64,000 nt of DNA from CAVYPR01 sp963770505 (GTDB lineage Bacteria > Actinomycetota > Acidimicrobiia > Acidimicrobiales > RAAP-2). The notes beneath the pieces are model-generated. The model had not been told where the DNA came from. It saw only the letters and a program-made list of their open reading frames with translations, and did not search any database. A program made the translations under genes and the position numbers. The stretch covers positions 992,001 to 1,056,000 of the forward strand of contig CAVYPR010000001.1 of the NCBI GenBank assembly GCA_963770505.1, in the 5' to 3' direction. Below, piece after piece: positions 18,408 to 27,422 of this stretch (the stretch's first letter is position 1; every line of letters starts with the position of its first letter).

Positions 18408-19478
18408 TCATCGTCGGAGAACCAAGACAAGCAGCAGCACCACCGCCAGGATTAACAATGCCCCCACTCCGGCGATCAGACCCACCAACCATCCTGGCCA
18501 GCCCGTCGACACCACCACCACCCGGCTGTGCGGAGAGACCGAGATGGGTTGCGACGGTGTCGGCTTGGGGATGGTGATGGTCCCAGACCACCGTGCCACT
18601 TTGCTCCCCTTGTCGTAGTCGAGGTAGGCCGACGCGGGATACGTTCCCGGCTTCATTGCCGTGGTGAGTATTCGCAGGCCGGTGACCCCGCCCGCCAGCA
18701 CCGTTCCCGAGACAACCGGGAAGGACCGCCGGGAGGCCCCGGTGCCCAACGTGACGGCTCCCCTGGGGTGCTCGATGGTCCGTCCCACCTCGGCCTCGGT
18801 GACGACCACGCCGGCCGAATTCCCGATGCGGGTGCCACTCACCTTCTCGATCCGCAGCTCGTCGGGGTATCCGGTGCCGACGATTACCTCGACGCCGACC
18901 ACGACCTGCCGCTCGATGGTCGTGACCGCCGACCGTCCCTTGGTTGGCCTCGTGGTGGACGTCGTCGGTGGGGCGACTTCGGCCACCCCCACCCCCGTCA
19001 GGTACTGCCCGGGGGGCGTCCCCGCCGGGACGTTCACCGTGAAGGCCACGTTGCGACGTTGTCCGGCTGTGAGGGTGAGCGGGCCCGGCAGGTCAGTGAG
19101 CCAGCAGCTGGCGCCGCTGCACTGGCCGTCGGAGGGAGCGAGGTAGGCATCCCCCGATCCGTTAGCGGTGACACCCTCTGCGGCGAAGACGTTCACATTG
19201 ACGGCACCGGTGCCCTCACCGACGATGGAGACGGCACCCTGGGCGTTCCCGCCGGGAGCAACGTGGAACTGAAAGTAGCTGAGACCGTCTGGTGCCCCCA
19301 CGGGCACGACGGAAAAGGACTCCGCCGATGACGTCGCCGCGGCGGCCAGGACCCCGCTCGTCGCCGAGAGCAGCATGATGGTCCCGATGGCCATGACCGC
19401 CCCCAGTGCCGCCACGACTCGTCGCCTCGGGCGGTGACCTCGGCGCGACGACACTTTGTGCGACGAGCGCCTCGACAT
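18408..19478 (-). CDS. DUF916-type WxL-associated membrane-anchored protein
   Basis: About 356 residues: an Arg-rich N-terminus, a signal peptide (ALGAVMAIGTIMLLSATSG), then an extracellular beta-rich domain with FSVVPVGAPDGLSYFQFHVA, LTLTAGQRRNVAFTVNVPAG and PPGQYLTGVGV. A second domain and a C-terminal membrane helix (LVGLIAGVGALLILAVVLLL) ending in Arg-Arg complete it. This is the layout of DUF916/WxLIP proteins, which in Firmicutes bind peptidoglycan and WxL proteins. Its place between two WxL-like genes supports that role here. ATG 19478 is used; GTG 19487 is an alternative. A general secreted Ig-like protein is the fallback reading. Confidence 0.75.
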   Translation of the reverse strand: MSRRSSHKVSSRRGHRPRRRVVAALGAVMAIGTIMLLSATSGVLAAAATSSAESFSVVPVGAPDGLSYFQFHVAPGGNAQGAVSIVGEGTGAVNVNVFAAEGVTANGSGDAYLAPSDGQCSGASCWLTDLPGPLTLTAGQRRNVAFTVNVPAGTPPGQYLTGVGVAEVAPPTTSTTRPTKGRSAVTTIERQVVVGVEVIVGTGYPDELRIEKVSGTRIGNSAGVVVTEAEVGRTIEHPRGAVTLGTGASRRSFPVVSGTVLAGGVTGLRILTTAMKPGTYPASAYLDYDKGSKVARWSGTITIPKPTPSQPISVSPHSRVVVVSTGWPGWLVGLIAGVGALLILAVVLLLVLVLRR

Positions 19479-19672
19479 CTCGTGCACTCAGCGGCCCCCT
19501 GCCGTCGGTCGGTCCAGATCCGCTCGAGGCGAGAGAGAGCCCACGCTCGAAGACTTCACGGGGTCGTGTGCGGTTCGAGCTCGTGCAGGAGAGTGGTAGG
19601 TGCGCTCGGTGCCGACCGAGGGTTCCCTCGACGCTCCTCAACGTCTCCGACTTTGGGCCCTGCGACCCCGCC

Positions 19673-20356
19673 CTACGGCCCGCTAGAGATCGTCAGGGTG
19701 ATTGTGCCGGTGTACGTTCCGGCGTGGGCGTCCGCCGGAATCTTGAGCCACGCTGTCACGGCCATGGCGATCGCCCCCATGCCGCTTGTTGTCGAGGCGC
19801 TGGCCACCGTGGTTGGAGCGCACCCCGTGCCGCTTGTCCCGCATGTCGCCGTGACGGTGACCGGGTAAGTGACCCCGTTGTCAGCCAGGCTGCACGTCGA
19901 TGTTGCAGTGCACGTCTCCTTCGGCGCCTCATCAGAACCTGCCGAACTCGAGGAGCCGTTGAGCGTGACCTGCGTCGGCCGGAACGCCTGGGGGTGCTTC
20001 AGGGCCGCCGACGAATCGGTGAAGGGGGTGATGGAGGCCGTGATGCTCCAGCCCGACCCCGAACCCGTGGCGTCGACGGCGGTCAGTGTGGCGCGCCCGT
20101 CCCCGTTGAGGTCGAAGCCGTTGAGGGTGGTTGCCCACCTCAGGGTCGACGGGGCAGCGATCGCCAATGCACCCCCGGCCACTGTCGCCGTCCCGCTGAT
20201 CGTGCAGGTCGCCGTGACGCTCTCGACCGGCACTGTGCACTGGTGCGACGAGGCGGTCGACGTCACCAGCATCACTGGGCCGACGGCTAGTGCCCCCGCC
20301 ACGAGCGCTCGCGTCGCCCACTTCGTCGGACCTTGCAGCCCCCGTACCTTCAACAT
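19673..20356 (-). CDS. Secreted WxL-like domain protein
   Basis: 227 residues: a signal peptide (LVAGALAVGPVMLVTSTASS) followed by one WxL-like domain and nothing else. Key elements are CTISGTATVAGGALAI, DLNGDGRATLTAVDATG, the WxL-type GSGSGWSITASITPFTD and the terminal HAGTYTGTITLTISSGP. It is clearly paralogous to the N-terminal domain of the protein at 16302 and to the whole protein at 50879. ATG 20356 is preceded by a G-rich Shine-Dalgarno (GGGGGGTGGG). Predicted to sit on the cell surface, possibly held by the DUF916-like protein whose gene follows downstream. Function unknown. Confidence 0.75.
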   Translation of the reverse strand: MLKVRGLQGPTKWATRALVAGALAVGPVMLVTSTASSHQCTVPVESVTATCTISGTATVAGGALAIAAPSTLRWATTLNGFDLNGDGRATLTAVDATGSGSGWSITASITPFTDSSAALKHPQAFRPTQVTLNGSSSSAGSDEAPKETCTATSTCSLADNGVTYPVTVTATCGTSGTGCAPTTVASASTTSGMGAIAMAVTAWLKIPADAHAGTYTGTITLTISSGP

Positions 20357-20570
20357 CAGACCCACCCCCTTGCCCTTCGATCGAAGAGAACTGATGGAGT
20401 CTGCCATCGGGGGGCGGCGGCATCAACTGGAACGGCGACCTTGGGCCCGACGGGTCCGCGTCGCGTCCAGGAGGGGCATGGGGTCACCCCGATTCGCCGA
20501 CTGGATAGCCACTTCGGCCAGCGGCCGAGAGTACGGCGATAAGGCGGGCCCTCTTGCACAGTGAAACCCG

Positions 20571-22037
20571 TCAACCGGGGAACGCGACCTGCTGGGCCTG
20601 CGCCAAGAGCTCGGCGCGGTCGGCGGGGAGGATGTACCCCTCGCCGATCGCCTTGTCCAGGCTCGCCGTGTACTCGGCGAGGTAGTGGCTCTTCGTCTTG
20701 TAGAGCCGCGTCAGCGTGGTGGGGCTGAAGGGCGTGGTCTGCCCGAAGAGGCTGCACAGGGTCGACGAGCCCTTCGGGGCGGCGCCGCTGAGGGTCGAGA
20801 CGGGAACGTCGACGGCCGGAGTCCGCACCCCACCGATCACGTTGCCGTGGGCGTCGAGGGCGAGCTTCGGGGGACTCGTCGTCGCCAGGCGGAAGGGCGC
20901 GGGCGACGGCGGCGGGGTGCCGTCGTCCACCCACCGGCTGAGGGCGGCGAACGCCGCCTGGGCCACCTCGTGCTGCGGGCCGTCGTTGATTGTCGTCTTG
21001 CAGCCGAGGATCCCGACGGCGCCGCCGACCTCGTAGGTGTCGGCGTGCGACGTGCCGGCGACCTCCCAGGTGCGGATCCGGTCGGTGTCGGGCTGCTGGG
21101 CGACCGCGTAGCCCAGTGTGAAGAGGTCGGTCTGCGTCTCGAAGATGAAGGTCGGCGCGTCGAGGTCGGTGCGGACCCACAGCTTCTTGGGGACGTGCGC
21201 GGACCCGGCCGATGTCCCGCCCAAGGCGGCTCCACCCTCGCCGCGGCTGTGGATGAAGTAGCCGTCGAAGATGTGGCCGAGCGGCGCCAAGGCGTCGACG
21301 TAGGTGGTGAGGAAGAAGGCCGACTGCGACTCGCCCGCGGCGATCAGGTGCTTCGGCCGTACGCCGCCCAGGACCGCCTCCGGCGGGTCCCCGAGCGCCT
21401 CGCCGATCTGGGCGAAGATGTCGTAGGAGTACTGGTCGCCGGGGTGGTGGAGCGAGCCGTACCGTGCCGGCTCCTTCTGGACCAGCCCCTCGGTGGAGGA
21501 GTGCAGGACGAGCGCTGTGCCGCCGTCGACCCCGAGGGCCTGGGCGGACACTCCCACGTAGGCGTAGCCCTGGCTGAGCAGGTAGGGGCTCAGGTAGTCG
21601 TAGTCGGGCGCGCTCTCCCCGGCGGACTCGTTCATCCACTCGACCACCACGGTCCCGTTGAACTTGGCCGGGTCCTCGGGGCGGCGCACGATGATCCGCG
21701 TCTCGTAGGGGGCCGACGTGGTCGGGGCGACCTTCCACCTCCCGTCGGCGGGCTCGGTGACCGCCCGGTAGGCGTGGGCGGTCCCGCTGACGAAGAACTC
21801 CTGCTCGCTGTAGCCGTATGTGGCCAGCACCAGGGGGTGCGCTGAGATCGGCTCGATCTCGTGCCCGACGGTGATCGGCCCGGTGATGGTGGCCGCCGGA
21901 CCGAGCGCCCCCGGGCCCGTGGCCGCGTCCGCCACCACCGCCGGTGCCCCCACCAACGCCGCCGCACACAGGGCGACGGCCACGGCCGTGACGCCGCACG
22001 CGCCACGCAGCCTGGGCCTGTCTGTGCCGGTCGTCAT
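20571..22037 (-). CDS. Secreted alpha/beta-hydrolase domain protein
   Basis: 488 residues: a signal peptide (GVTAVAVALCAAALVGAPAV), then a domain matching the 'alpha/beta hydrolase domain-containing' family of large secreted hydrolases. Visible features are FNGTVVVEWMNESAGESAPD (typical family opening), AYVGVSAQALGVDG, the nucleophile-like LIAAGESQSAFFLTTYVDAL with Ser in GESQS, and a late His in EVAGTSHADTYE. An esterase-type reaction is expected; the substrate is unknown. ATG 22037 has GGGGAAGAG just upstream. It follows the nitrilase gene by 86 bases in the same direction. Confidence 0.8.
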   Translation of the reverse strand: MTTGTDRPRLRGACGVTAVAVALCAAALVGAPAVVADAATGPGALGPAATITGPITVGHEIEPISAHPLVLATYGYSEQEFFVSGTAHAYRAVTEPADGRWKVAPTTSAPYETRIIVRRPEDPAKFNGTVVVEWMNESAGESAPDYDYLSPYLLSQGYAYVGVSAQALGVDGGTALVLHSSTEGLVQKEPARYGSLHHPGDQYSYDIFAQIGEALGDPPEAVLGGVRPKHLIAAGESQSAFFLTTYVDALAPLGHIFDGYFIHSRGEGGAALGGTSAGSAHVPKKLWVRTDLDAPTFIFETQTDLFTLGYAVAQQPDTDRIRTWEVAGTSHADTYEVGGAVGILGCKTTINDGPQHEVAQAAFAALSRWVDDGTPPPSPAPFRLATTSPPKLALDAHGNVIGGVRTPAVDVPVSTLSGAAPKGSSTLCSLFGQTTPFSPTTLTRLYKTKSHYLAEYTASLDKAIGEGYILPADRAELLAQAQQVAFPG

Positions 22038-22123
22038 CTCTTCCCCCCCGATCTTTCCCCGCGCGGACCGAGCACCGACGATACGGCCCTCGGGGTGCGG
22101 GCGGTGCGCGCCGCCGGGCGGAG

Positions 22124-22927
22124 TCACCGTCTCGGTGCGACGTCGAAACGCCGGTGGGCGAGGACCGGCAGCTCGGCCCGCACCTCCCCCACCCGGTCGG
22201 CCCGCAGGTCGGCCACGGCCACCGCCTCCTCGTCGGCGGCCAGGGCCACCAGCACCTGGCCGCTCGGATCGACGACCATGGACCGGCCGGTGGCCTCGGG
22301 GCCGGGCTTGGCCGCCGCCACCACGTAGGCGGTGTTCTCGATGGCCCTGGCCCGCAGCAGGACCTCCCACGCGTCGGCCTTCCCCGGCCCGGCCAGCCAG
22401 TGGGCCGGCACCACCAACGCCGTCGCCCCCCGGTCGACGAGCGCCCGGGCCATCTCGGGGAACCGCAGGTCGTAACAGGTCATCAGCCCGACGACGAGGT
22501 CGCCGAGGCCGAAGACCACCAGATTGTCGTCCTGCGGGTCGCCGGCCTCGACCCGGTCGGACTCCCGCCAGCCGTGGGCGTCGTAGAGGTGGAGCTTGCG
22601 GTAGGCGCCGACGAGGCCGCCGGGGCCGACCGCCACCACCGTGTTGCGCACCTTCCCCGGGCGTCCGGACGGCTCGAAGGTCCCGGCCACCACGGTCAGC
22701 CCGCCCTCGGCGGCCGCCCGCTGCAGGGCGGTGACGAAGGGGCCGTCGAGCGGCTCGGCCACCGAGGCGAGGTTGGTCGTGGGCCCGCCGAAGGTGCACA
22801 TCGCCGCCTCGGGCAGCACCAACAGCTCGGCGCCGCGACGAACCGCCTCGGCCACCCGGGCCAGGGCTGCGTCACGGTTGGCCCCCTTGTCGGCGGAGGT
22901 GGCGAACTGGGCCACGGCGACCTTCAC
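22124..22927 (-). CDS. Carbon-nitrogen hydrolase (nitrilase superfamily amidase)
   Basis: 267 residues, the usual single-domain length. The catalytic triad is visible: Glu40 in LLVLPEAAM, Lys111 in YRKLHLYD and Cys151 in MTCYDLRFPE. These motifs match branch members of the Nit/omega-amidase type, which hydrolyse small amides such as alpha-ketoglutaramate or deaminated glutathione. The exact substrate is not determinable. ATG 22927 begins directly with MKVAVAQF, the normal start of the fold. It is divergent from fabD, with 159 bases between holding both promoters. Confidence 0.88.
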   Translation of the reverse strand: MKVAVAQFATSADKGANRDAALARVAEAVRRGAELLVLPEAAMCTFGGPTTNLASVAEPLDGPFVTALQRAAAEGGLTVVAGTFEPSGRPGKVRNTVVAVGPGGLVGAYRKLHLYDAHGWRESDRVEAGDPQDDNLVVFGLGDLVVGLMTCYDLRFPEMARALVDRGATALVVPAHWLAGPGKADAWEVLLRARAIENTAYVVAAAKPGPEATGRSMVVDPSGQVLVALAADEEAVAVADLRADRVGEVRAELPVLAHRRFDVAPRR

Positions 22928-23086
22928 GGCTGCAGGGTAACCCCGGCACCCCGGTACGACCGCGAGTGGGATTACCCGCCCGTAATGAGACGGCGTCGCC
23001 CGCCCCGTGACACACTGGGTGACCGCGGCCGGGAAGCGCCGACCGGCGCCAGCCGGGCGCCCGCCGCGGCTGGGAGACGGTCATAC

Positions 23087-24343
23087 GTGTTGGTGTTCAC
23101 CTTCCCCGGGCAGGGGTCGCAGCGGTCGGGCATGGGACGAGAATGGGTCGACCACCCCTCCTGGGAGGTGGTGGCCGAAGCCTCGGCCGCGGCCGGGCGC
23201 GACGTCGAGTCGCTGCTCCTCGAGGCGCCGATGGAGGAGCTCACCCACACGGCCAACGCCCAGCTGGCCACGTTCGTCCTCTCCCTCGTGGTCCTCGACG
23301 CCGTCGAGCGGCTCGGCCTGTCCCCCGCCGCCTGCGCCGGCCACAGCCTGGGCGAGTACACCGCCCTGGTCTCGAGCGGCGCCGTGTCCTTCCCCGACGG
23401 GGTCCACCTGGTGGCCGCCCGGGGCGAGGCCATGGCCCGCGCCGGCGAGGACGCCCCCGGGACCATGGCCGCACTGCTGGGCATCACCGACGACGACGCC
23501 GAGGCCGCCTGCCAGCGGGCCGAGGGCGACGTCTGGGTAGCCAACTACAACGCCCCGGGGCAGGTTGTGGTGGCCGGGACCGCCGAAGCCGTGGCCACGG
23601 TGGCCGTGCTGGCCAAGGAGCTCGGGGCTCGCAAGGTCATGCCGATCCCGGTCTCGGGCGCCTTCCACACGCCCCTCATGTCCGGGGCCAGGTCGGCCCT
23701 GCGCAAGGCGCTGGGCGACGCCACCTTCCTGGCGCCCGAGGTGCCGGTGGTGGCCAACGTCGACGCCCGGGTCCACAACGACCAGGGCGAGTGGCCCAGC
23801 CTGCTCTCGGCCCAGCTGTGCAGCCCGGTGCGCTGGCGCCACACGCTCGAGACCCTGGCCGGCCTGGGTGCCACCTCCCTGGTCGAGCTGGGGCCGGGGG
23901 GCGTGCTGACCGGCCTGGCCCGGCGCGTCGTGCCCGAGCTGCACGCCATGTCGGTCTCGGTGCCCGACCACCTCGACGCCCTGATGGACGCGGTGGCGGT
24001 GCCCGAGTCGTGGCGCACCGAGCTCCACACCCACCACGGCGAGCACCTCTACATGTCCGAGCGGGTGGTGGTGAGCCCCTGCTCGGGCATCTTCACCCCC
24101 GAGGACTCCCTCGCCGCCCCGGGCACCGGCCTCCTGCCCGGGACCGCCGGGACGGCCGACGGTCCCGGTGCGGTCGCCGCGTCGAACACCGTCGGGGTGG
24201 GCGACCTGGTGGGCCGGGTGGGCGTGGCCGACGTCCGCACGCCCTTCGCCGGGCAGGTGGTCCGCTGGCTGTCGACCGCCGGGGAACGGGTCCAAGAGGG
24301 CCAGCCGCTCGTCTGGCTGCGGGTCCCCGGGGACGGCCGGTGA
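23087..24343 (+). CDS. fabD: Malonyl-CoA:ACP transacylase with C-terminal biotinyl/lipoyl-like extension
   Basis: 418 residues against about 310 for typical FabD. Residues 1-315 are a normal transacylase: FTFPGQGSQRSGMG, the nucleophile elbow GHSLGEYTA, catalytic His in SGAFHTPLMSGA and SLVELGPGGVLTGL. The last 90 or so residues are extra. They read like two halves of a biotinyl/lipoyl barrel (VVVSPCSGIFTP, VGVGDLVGRV, VRTPFAGQVVRWLSTAGERV, QEGQPLVWL) but no Met-Lys-Met attachment lysine is seen. It loads malonyl groups on AcpP for fatty-acid synthesis. GTG 23087 is chosen with GGGAG upstream; GTG 23093 is possible. Its stop overlaps fabG by four bases. Confidence 0.88.
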   Translation: MLVFTFPGQGSQRSGMGREWVDHPSWEVVAEASAAAGRDVESLLLEAPMEELTHTANAQLATFVLSLVVLDAVERLGLSPAACAGHSLGEYTALVSSGAVSFPDGVHLVAARGEAMARAGEDAPGTMAALLGITDDDAEAACQRAEGDVWVANYNAPGQVVVAGTAEAVATVAVLAKELGARKVMPIPVSGAFHTPLMSGARSALRKALGDATFLAPEVPVVANVDARVHNDQGEWPSLLSAQLCSPVRWRHTLETLAGLGATSLVELGPGGVLTGLARRVVPELHAMSVSVPDHLDALMDAVAVPESWRTELHTHHGEHLYMSERVVVSPCSGIFTPEDSLAAPGTGLLPGTAGTADGPGAVAASNTVGVGDLVGRVGVADVRTPFAGQVVRWLSTAGERVQEGQPLVWLRVPGDGR

Positions 24344-25098
24344 ACGGGGAGGACGACGCCCCGGCATCCCGGGTGGTGCTGGTGACCGGCGGGGCCAGGG
24401 GGATCGGGGCCGCCTGCGTCGAGTGGTTCCTGGCCAACGGCGACACGGTCGCCGCCACCTACCGCGGCGACGCCGCGCCCGAGCCGCGGGGGGCCGCCGG
24501 GACGGGGGCGGCCCGCTTTTGCCCCGTGCGCTGCGACGTGACCAACCTCGACGACGTCGAGGCGGCCTTCGCCGAGATCGAGAAGCGTCACGGACCGGTC
24601 GAGGTACTGGTGGCCAACGCCGGCATCACCCGCGACACCCTGCTCCTGCGGATGGACGAGCAGGCCTGGCAGGACGTGATCGACACCAACCTGACCGGCT
24701 CCTTCCGGGTGGCCAAGCGGGCGGTGGCCAAGATGCTCCGGCTGCACCGCGGCCGCATCATCTTCCTCTCCTCGGTGGGGGCGTTCATCGGCCTCCCCGG
24801 GCAGGCCAACTACGCGGCGTCCAAGGCAGGGCTGGTGGGGATGGCCCGCGCCCTGGCCAGGGAGGTGGCCAGCCGGTCCATCACGGTCAACGTTGTCGCG
24901 CCGGGGATGGTGTCGACCGATATGATCGCGGCGCTCGGAGAGGATCGGATCTCGCAGATGCAGGCCATGGTCCCCCTGGGTCGCCCCGGCACCCCGGAGG
25001 AGGTGGCCGGAGCGGTGGGCTTCCTGGCCTCGGACGGGGCCGGGTACATCACCGGGTCCGTGCTGCCGGTCGACGGCGGACTGGGTATGGGCTGGTGA
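24340..25098 (+). CDS. fabG: 3-Oxoacyl-[ACP] reductase
   Basis: 252-residue short-chain dehydrogenase. NADP-binding TGGARGIG, the NAG motif (VANAGITRDTLLLRMDEQAW, typical FabG), catalytic Ser in IIFLSSVGAFIG, and YAASKAG with catalytic Tyr and Lys are all present. It ends ITGSVLPVDGGLGMGW as FabG proteins do. It reduces beta-ketoacyl-ACP in elongation. It starts at GTG 24340 inside the fabD stop (GTGA), so the two are translationally coupled; acpP follows after about 100 bases. Confidence 0.93.
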   Translation: MNGEDDAPASRVVLVTGGARGIGAACVEWFLANGDTVAATYRGDAAPEPRGAAGTGAARFCPVRCDVTNLDDVEAAFAEIEKRHGPVEVLVANAGITRDTLLLRMDEQAWQDVIDTNLTGSFRVAKRAVAKMLRLHRGRIIFLSSVGAFIGLPGQANYAASKAGLVGMARALAREVASRSITVNVVAPGMVSTDMIAALGEDRISQMQAMVPLGRPGTPEEVAGAVGFLASDGAGYITGSVLPVDGGLGMGW

Positions 25099-25196
25099 GC
25101 ACGGCCCGGGTCGGCCGTTCGTCGAGACGAGGGCCTGCACGGCGGCAAGACGAGGTCGAAAGCGGTGAGTCGAACAAGTGAAAGGGAAGAGCCCAA

Positions 25197-25436
25197 GTGG
25201 ACGATGAAGCAGCGTTCGAGAAGTTCCGCGAGTGTGCAGTGGAGGTGCTCCAGGTTCCCGCCGACAAGGTCACCAGGGAAGCCCGGTTCGCCGACGATCT
25301 CGACGCCGACAGCCTCGACCTGGTCGAGCTGGTGATGGCCCTCGAGGAGTCCTTCGACATCACCGTCGAGGAGACCGAGCTCGAGGACATCGAGACCATC
25401 GGCCAGGCCTTCGACCTGATCTCCGCCAAGCTCTGA
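25197..25436 (+). CDS. acpP: Acyl carrier protein
   Basis: 79 residues, acidic, with the phosphopantetheine Ser39 in DLDADSLDLVEL and the four-helix pattern of AcpP (VTREARFADD, LEESFDITVEE). It carries growing acyl chains for the FabD/FabG/FabF enzymes encoded around it. GTG 25197 follows AGGGAAGAG. The stop shares a base with the fabF ATG. The gap to fabG is the largest in this operon, so an extra promoter there is possible but none is obvious. Confidence 0.95.
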   Translation: MDDEAAFEKFRECAVEVLQVPADKVTREARFADDLDADSLDLVELVMALEESFDITVEETELEDIETIGQAFDLISAKL

Positions 25437-26635
25437 TGCTGCTGGGTATCGGGCCCGACGGCCCGATCAAGGGCCGACGTGTCGCCGTCACCGGCGTGGG
25501 TGCGGTGACCTGCTGCGGCCAGGGCGCGGCGGCGCTCTGGGAGGGGCTGGTCAACCCGAGCATCGAGGGCGAGCGCCGGGTGCCGGACTTCGACCCGGCC
25601 GACTACTTCGGTCCCAAAGAGGCGCGGCGGGTCGACCGCTTCGCCCAGTTCACCGTGGCCACGGCCGACATGGCCCTGGCCGACGCCGGCACACTCGACG
25701 CCGATCCCGACCGTTCGGGCGTGATCTTCGCCACCGGGGTCGGTGGGTTCAACACCCTGGCCGAGCAGGTCATCGTCTACCACGAGCGGGGCCCGCGCAA
25801 GGTCTCGCCGTTCCTGGTGCCCATGATGATGGCCAACGCCGGGGCGGCCAACGTCTCCATGCGGGCCGGCTGGCACGGGCCCTCCGAGACGGTGGTGACC
25901 GCCTGCGCGGCGGGCACCCACGCCCTGGCCGCGGCGGCCCGGCTGGTCACCACCGGACGGTGCGACGTGGCCATCGGCGGCGGCGCCGAGGCCTCGTTCC
26001 ACCCCACGGCCGTGGCCGCCTTCGCCAACATGACGGCCCTGTCGACCAGCGGCGTCTCCCGCCCCTTCGACGCCCGCCGTGACGGTTTCGTCATGACCGA
26101 GGGCGCGGGTGCCCTCGTGCTGGAGGACTGGGACCGGGCCGTGGCCCGCGGCGCGCACATCTACGCCGAGGTGGCGGGGTCGGGCAGCACCGCGGACGCC
26201 CACCACATCACCGCCCCCGCCCCCGGCGGGGCCGGGGCGGTGGCCTGCATGGAGCAGGCCCTCTTCGACGCCGGGCTCGAGCCGTCGGACATCCGGCACA
26301 TCAACGCCCACGGGACCGGCACCCCCCTCAACGACCTCTCCGAGTCGAGGGCCATCAACAAGGTCTTCGGCGAGCCGGGCCCGATCGTCACCTCCAACAA
26401 GGGGGTGACCGGCCACGGCCTGGCCGCCGCCGGGGCCATGGAGGCCGTGGCCTCGGTGCTGTCCATCGAGCACCGGCTCATCCCCCCCACCTACGGCTGC
26501 GAGGAACTGGACTCCGAGATCAGCATCGACGTCGTGCAGGGCGAGGCCCGCCCGTGGGAGCCCGGGCCGATCCTCTCCAACTCCTTCGGGTTCGGCGGCC
26601 ACAACGGCAGCCTGATCTTCCTGCCCCCGGCCTGA
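25436..26635 (+). CDS. fabF: Beta-ketoacyl-[ACP] synthase II
   Basis: 399 residues of the KAS I/II family. Active-site Cys lies in VVTACAAGTHALAAA, the two His in INAHGTGTPLNDLSE and NKGVTGHGLAAAGAMEA, and the C-terminal glycine-rich loop in NSFGFGGHNGSL. It condenses malonyl-ACP with acyl-ACP. ATG 25436 overlaps the acpP stop by one base. Last gene of the fab cluster; it ends 10 bases from the convergent trpA stop. No fabH lies in the window, so initiation must be encoded elsewhere. Confidence 0.93.
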   Translation: MLLGIGPDGPIKGRRVAVTGVGAVTCCGQGAAALWEGLVNPSIEGERRVPDFDPADYFGPKEARRVDRFAQFTVATADMALADAGTLDADPDRSGVIFATGVGGFNTLAEQVIVYHERGPRKVSPFLVPMMMANAGAANVSMRAGWHGPSETVVTACAAGTHALAAAARLVTTGRCDVAIGGGAEASFHPTAVAAFANMTALSTSGVSRPFDARRDGFVMTEGAGALVLEDWDRAVARGAHIYAEVAGSGSTADAHHITAPAPGGAGAVACMEQALFDAGLEPSDIRHINAHGTGTPLNDLSESRAINKVFGEPGPIVTSNKGVTGHGLAAAGAMEAVASVLSIEHRLIPPTYGCEELDSEISIDVVQGEARPWEPGPILSNSFGFGGHNGSLIFLPPA

Positions 26636-26645
26636 CCCCCGGGGC

Positions 26646-27422
26646 TCAGCGGTCGAGCGCGGCCCGCAGCTCGCCCACGAAGGTGGCCGCCGCCTCGGCG
26701 CCGCCGCCCTCGACCAGCCGGCGCACCAGGGCCGAGCCGACCACCACGCCGTCGGCCACGCCGCAGACCTGCGTCGCCTGCTCGGGGGTGGACACCCCCA
26801 CGCCCACGCAGACCGGCAGGTCGGTGACGTCCCTGATCCGCCCGACCACCGCGGCCGCCTCGTCGCCCACCGACGCCCGCTCGCCGGTGACCCCCATCCG
26901 GGCCACCGCGTAGACGAAACCCCGGCAGCGGTCGCAGATGCGGGCCACGCGCTCGGCGGGGGTGGAGGGGGCGACCAGCAGCACCGTCTCGATCTCGGCC
27001 CCGTCGGCCTCCTCTGCCCACGGGCCGAGCTCCTCGAGGGGCAGGTCGGGCACGATGGCCCCCGAGATGCCGGCCGCGGCCAGGGAGCGGGCCATCCGCC
27101 GGTGGCCGGCGCGGTAGACGAGGTTGTAGTAGGTCATGACGGCCACCGGGACCCCGATCCCGGCCGCTCCCACCCCGTCGATCACCCCGGTGGGGGTGGT
27201 GCCGCGACCCAGGGCGAGGACCGAGGCCGCCTGGATCACCGGGCCGTCCATCATGGGGTCCGAGAAGGGGATGCCGACCTCGACGGCGTCGGCGCCGGCG
27301 GCCACCACCGCCTGGACGACCTCGACCCAGTCGTCGGCCATCCCGCCCATGACGTAGGGCACCAGCAGCTTGCGGCCCTCGGCCCGCCGGGAGCGCAGTG
27401 CCGCCTCGAGGCTCCCGCTCAC
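26646..27422 (-). CDS. trpA: Tryptophan synthase alpha chain
   Basis: 258 residues, TIM barrel. Catalytic Glu is in DAVEVGIPFSDPMMDGPVIQ and catalytic Asp in GAIVPDLPLEEL, with the phosphate-binding GVGVSTPEQ near the C-terminus. It cleaves indole-3-glycerol phosphate to indole, passed to TrpB. GTG 27422 overlaps the trpB stop by four bases. Final gene of the trpCFBA run. Confidence 0.95.
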   Translation of the reverse strand: MSGSLEAALRSRRAEGRKLLVPYVMGGMADDWVEVVQAVVAAGADAVEVGIPFSDPMMDGPVIQAASVLALGRGTTPTGVIDGVGAAGIGVPVAVMTYYNLVYRAGHRRMARSLAAAGISGAIVPDLPLEELGPWAEEADGAEIETVLLVAPSTPAERVARICDRCRGFVYAVARMGVTGERASVGDEAAAVVGRIRDVTDLPVCVGVGVSTPEQATQVCGVADGVVVGSALVRRLVEGGGAEAAATFVGELRAALDR

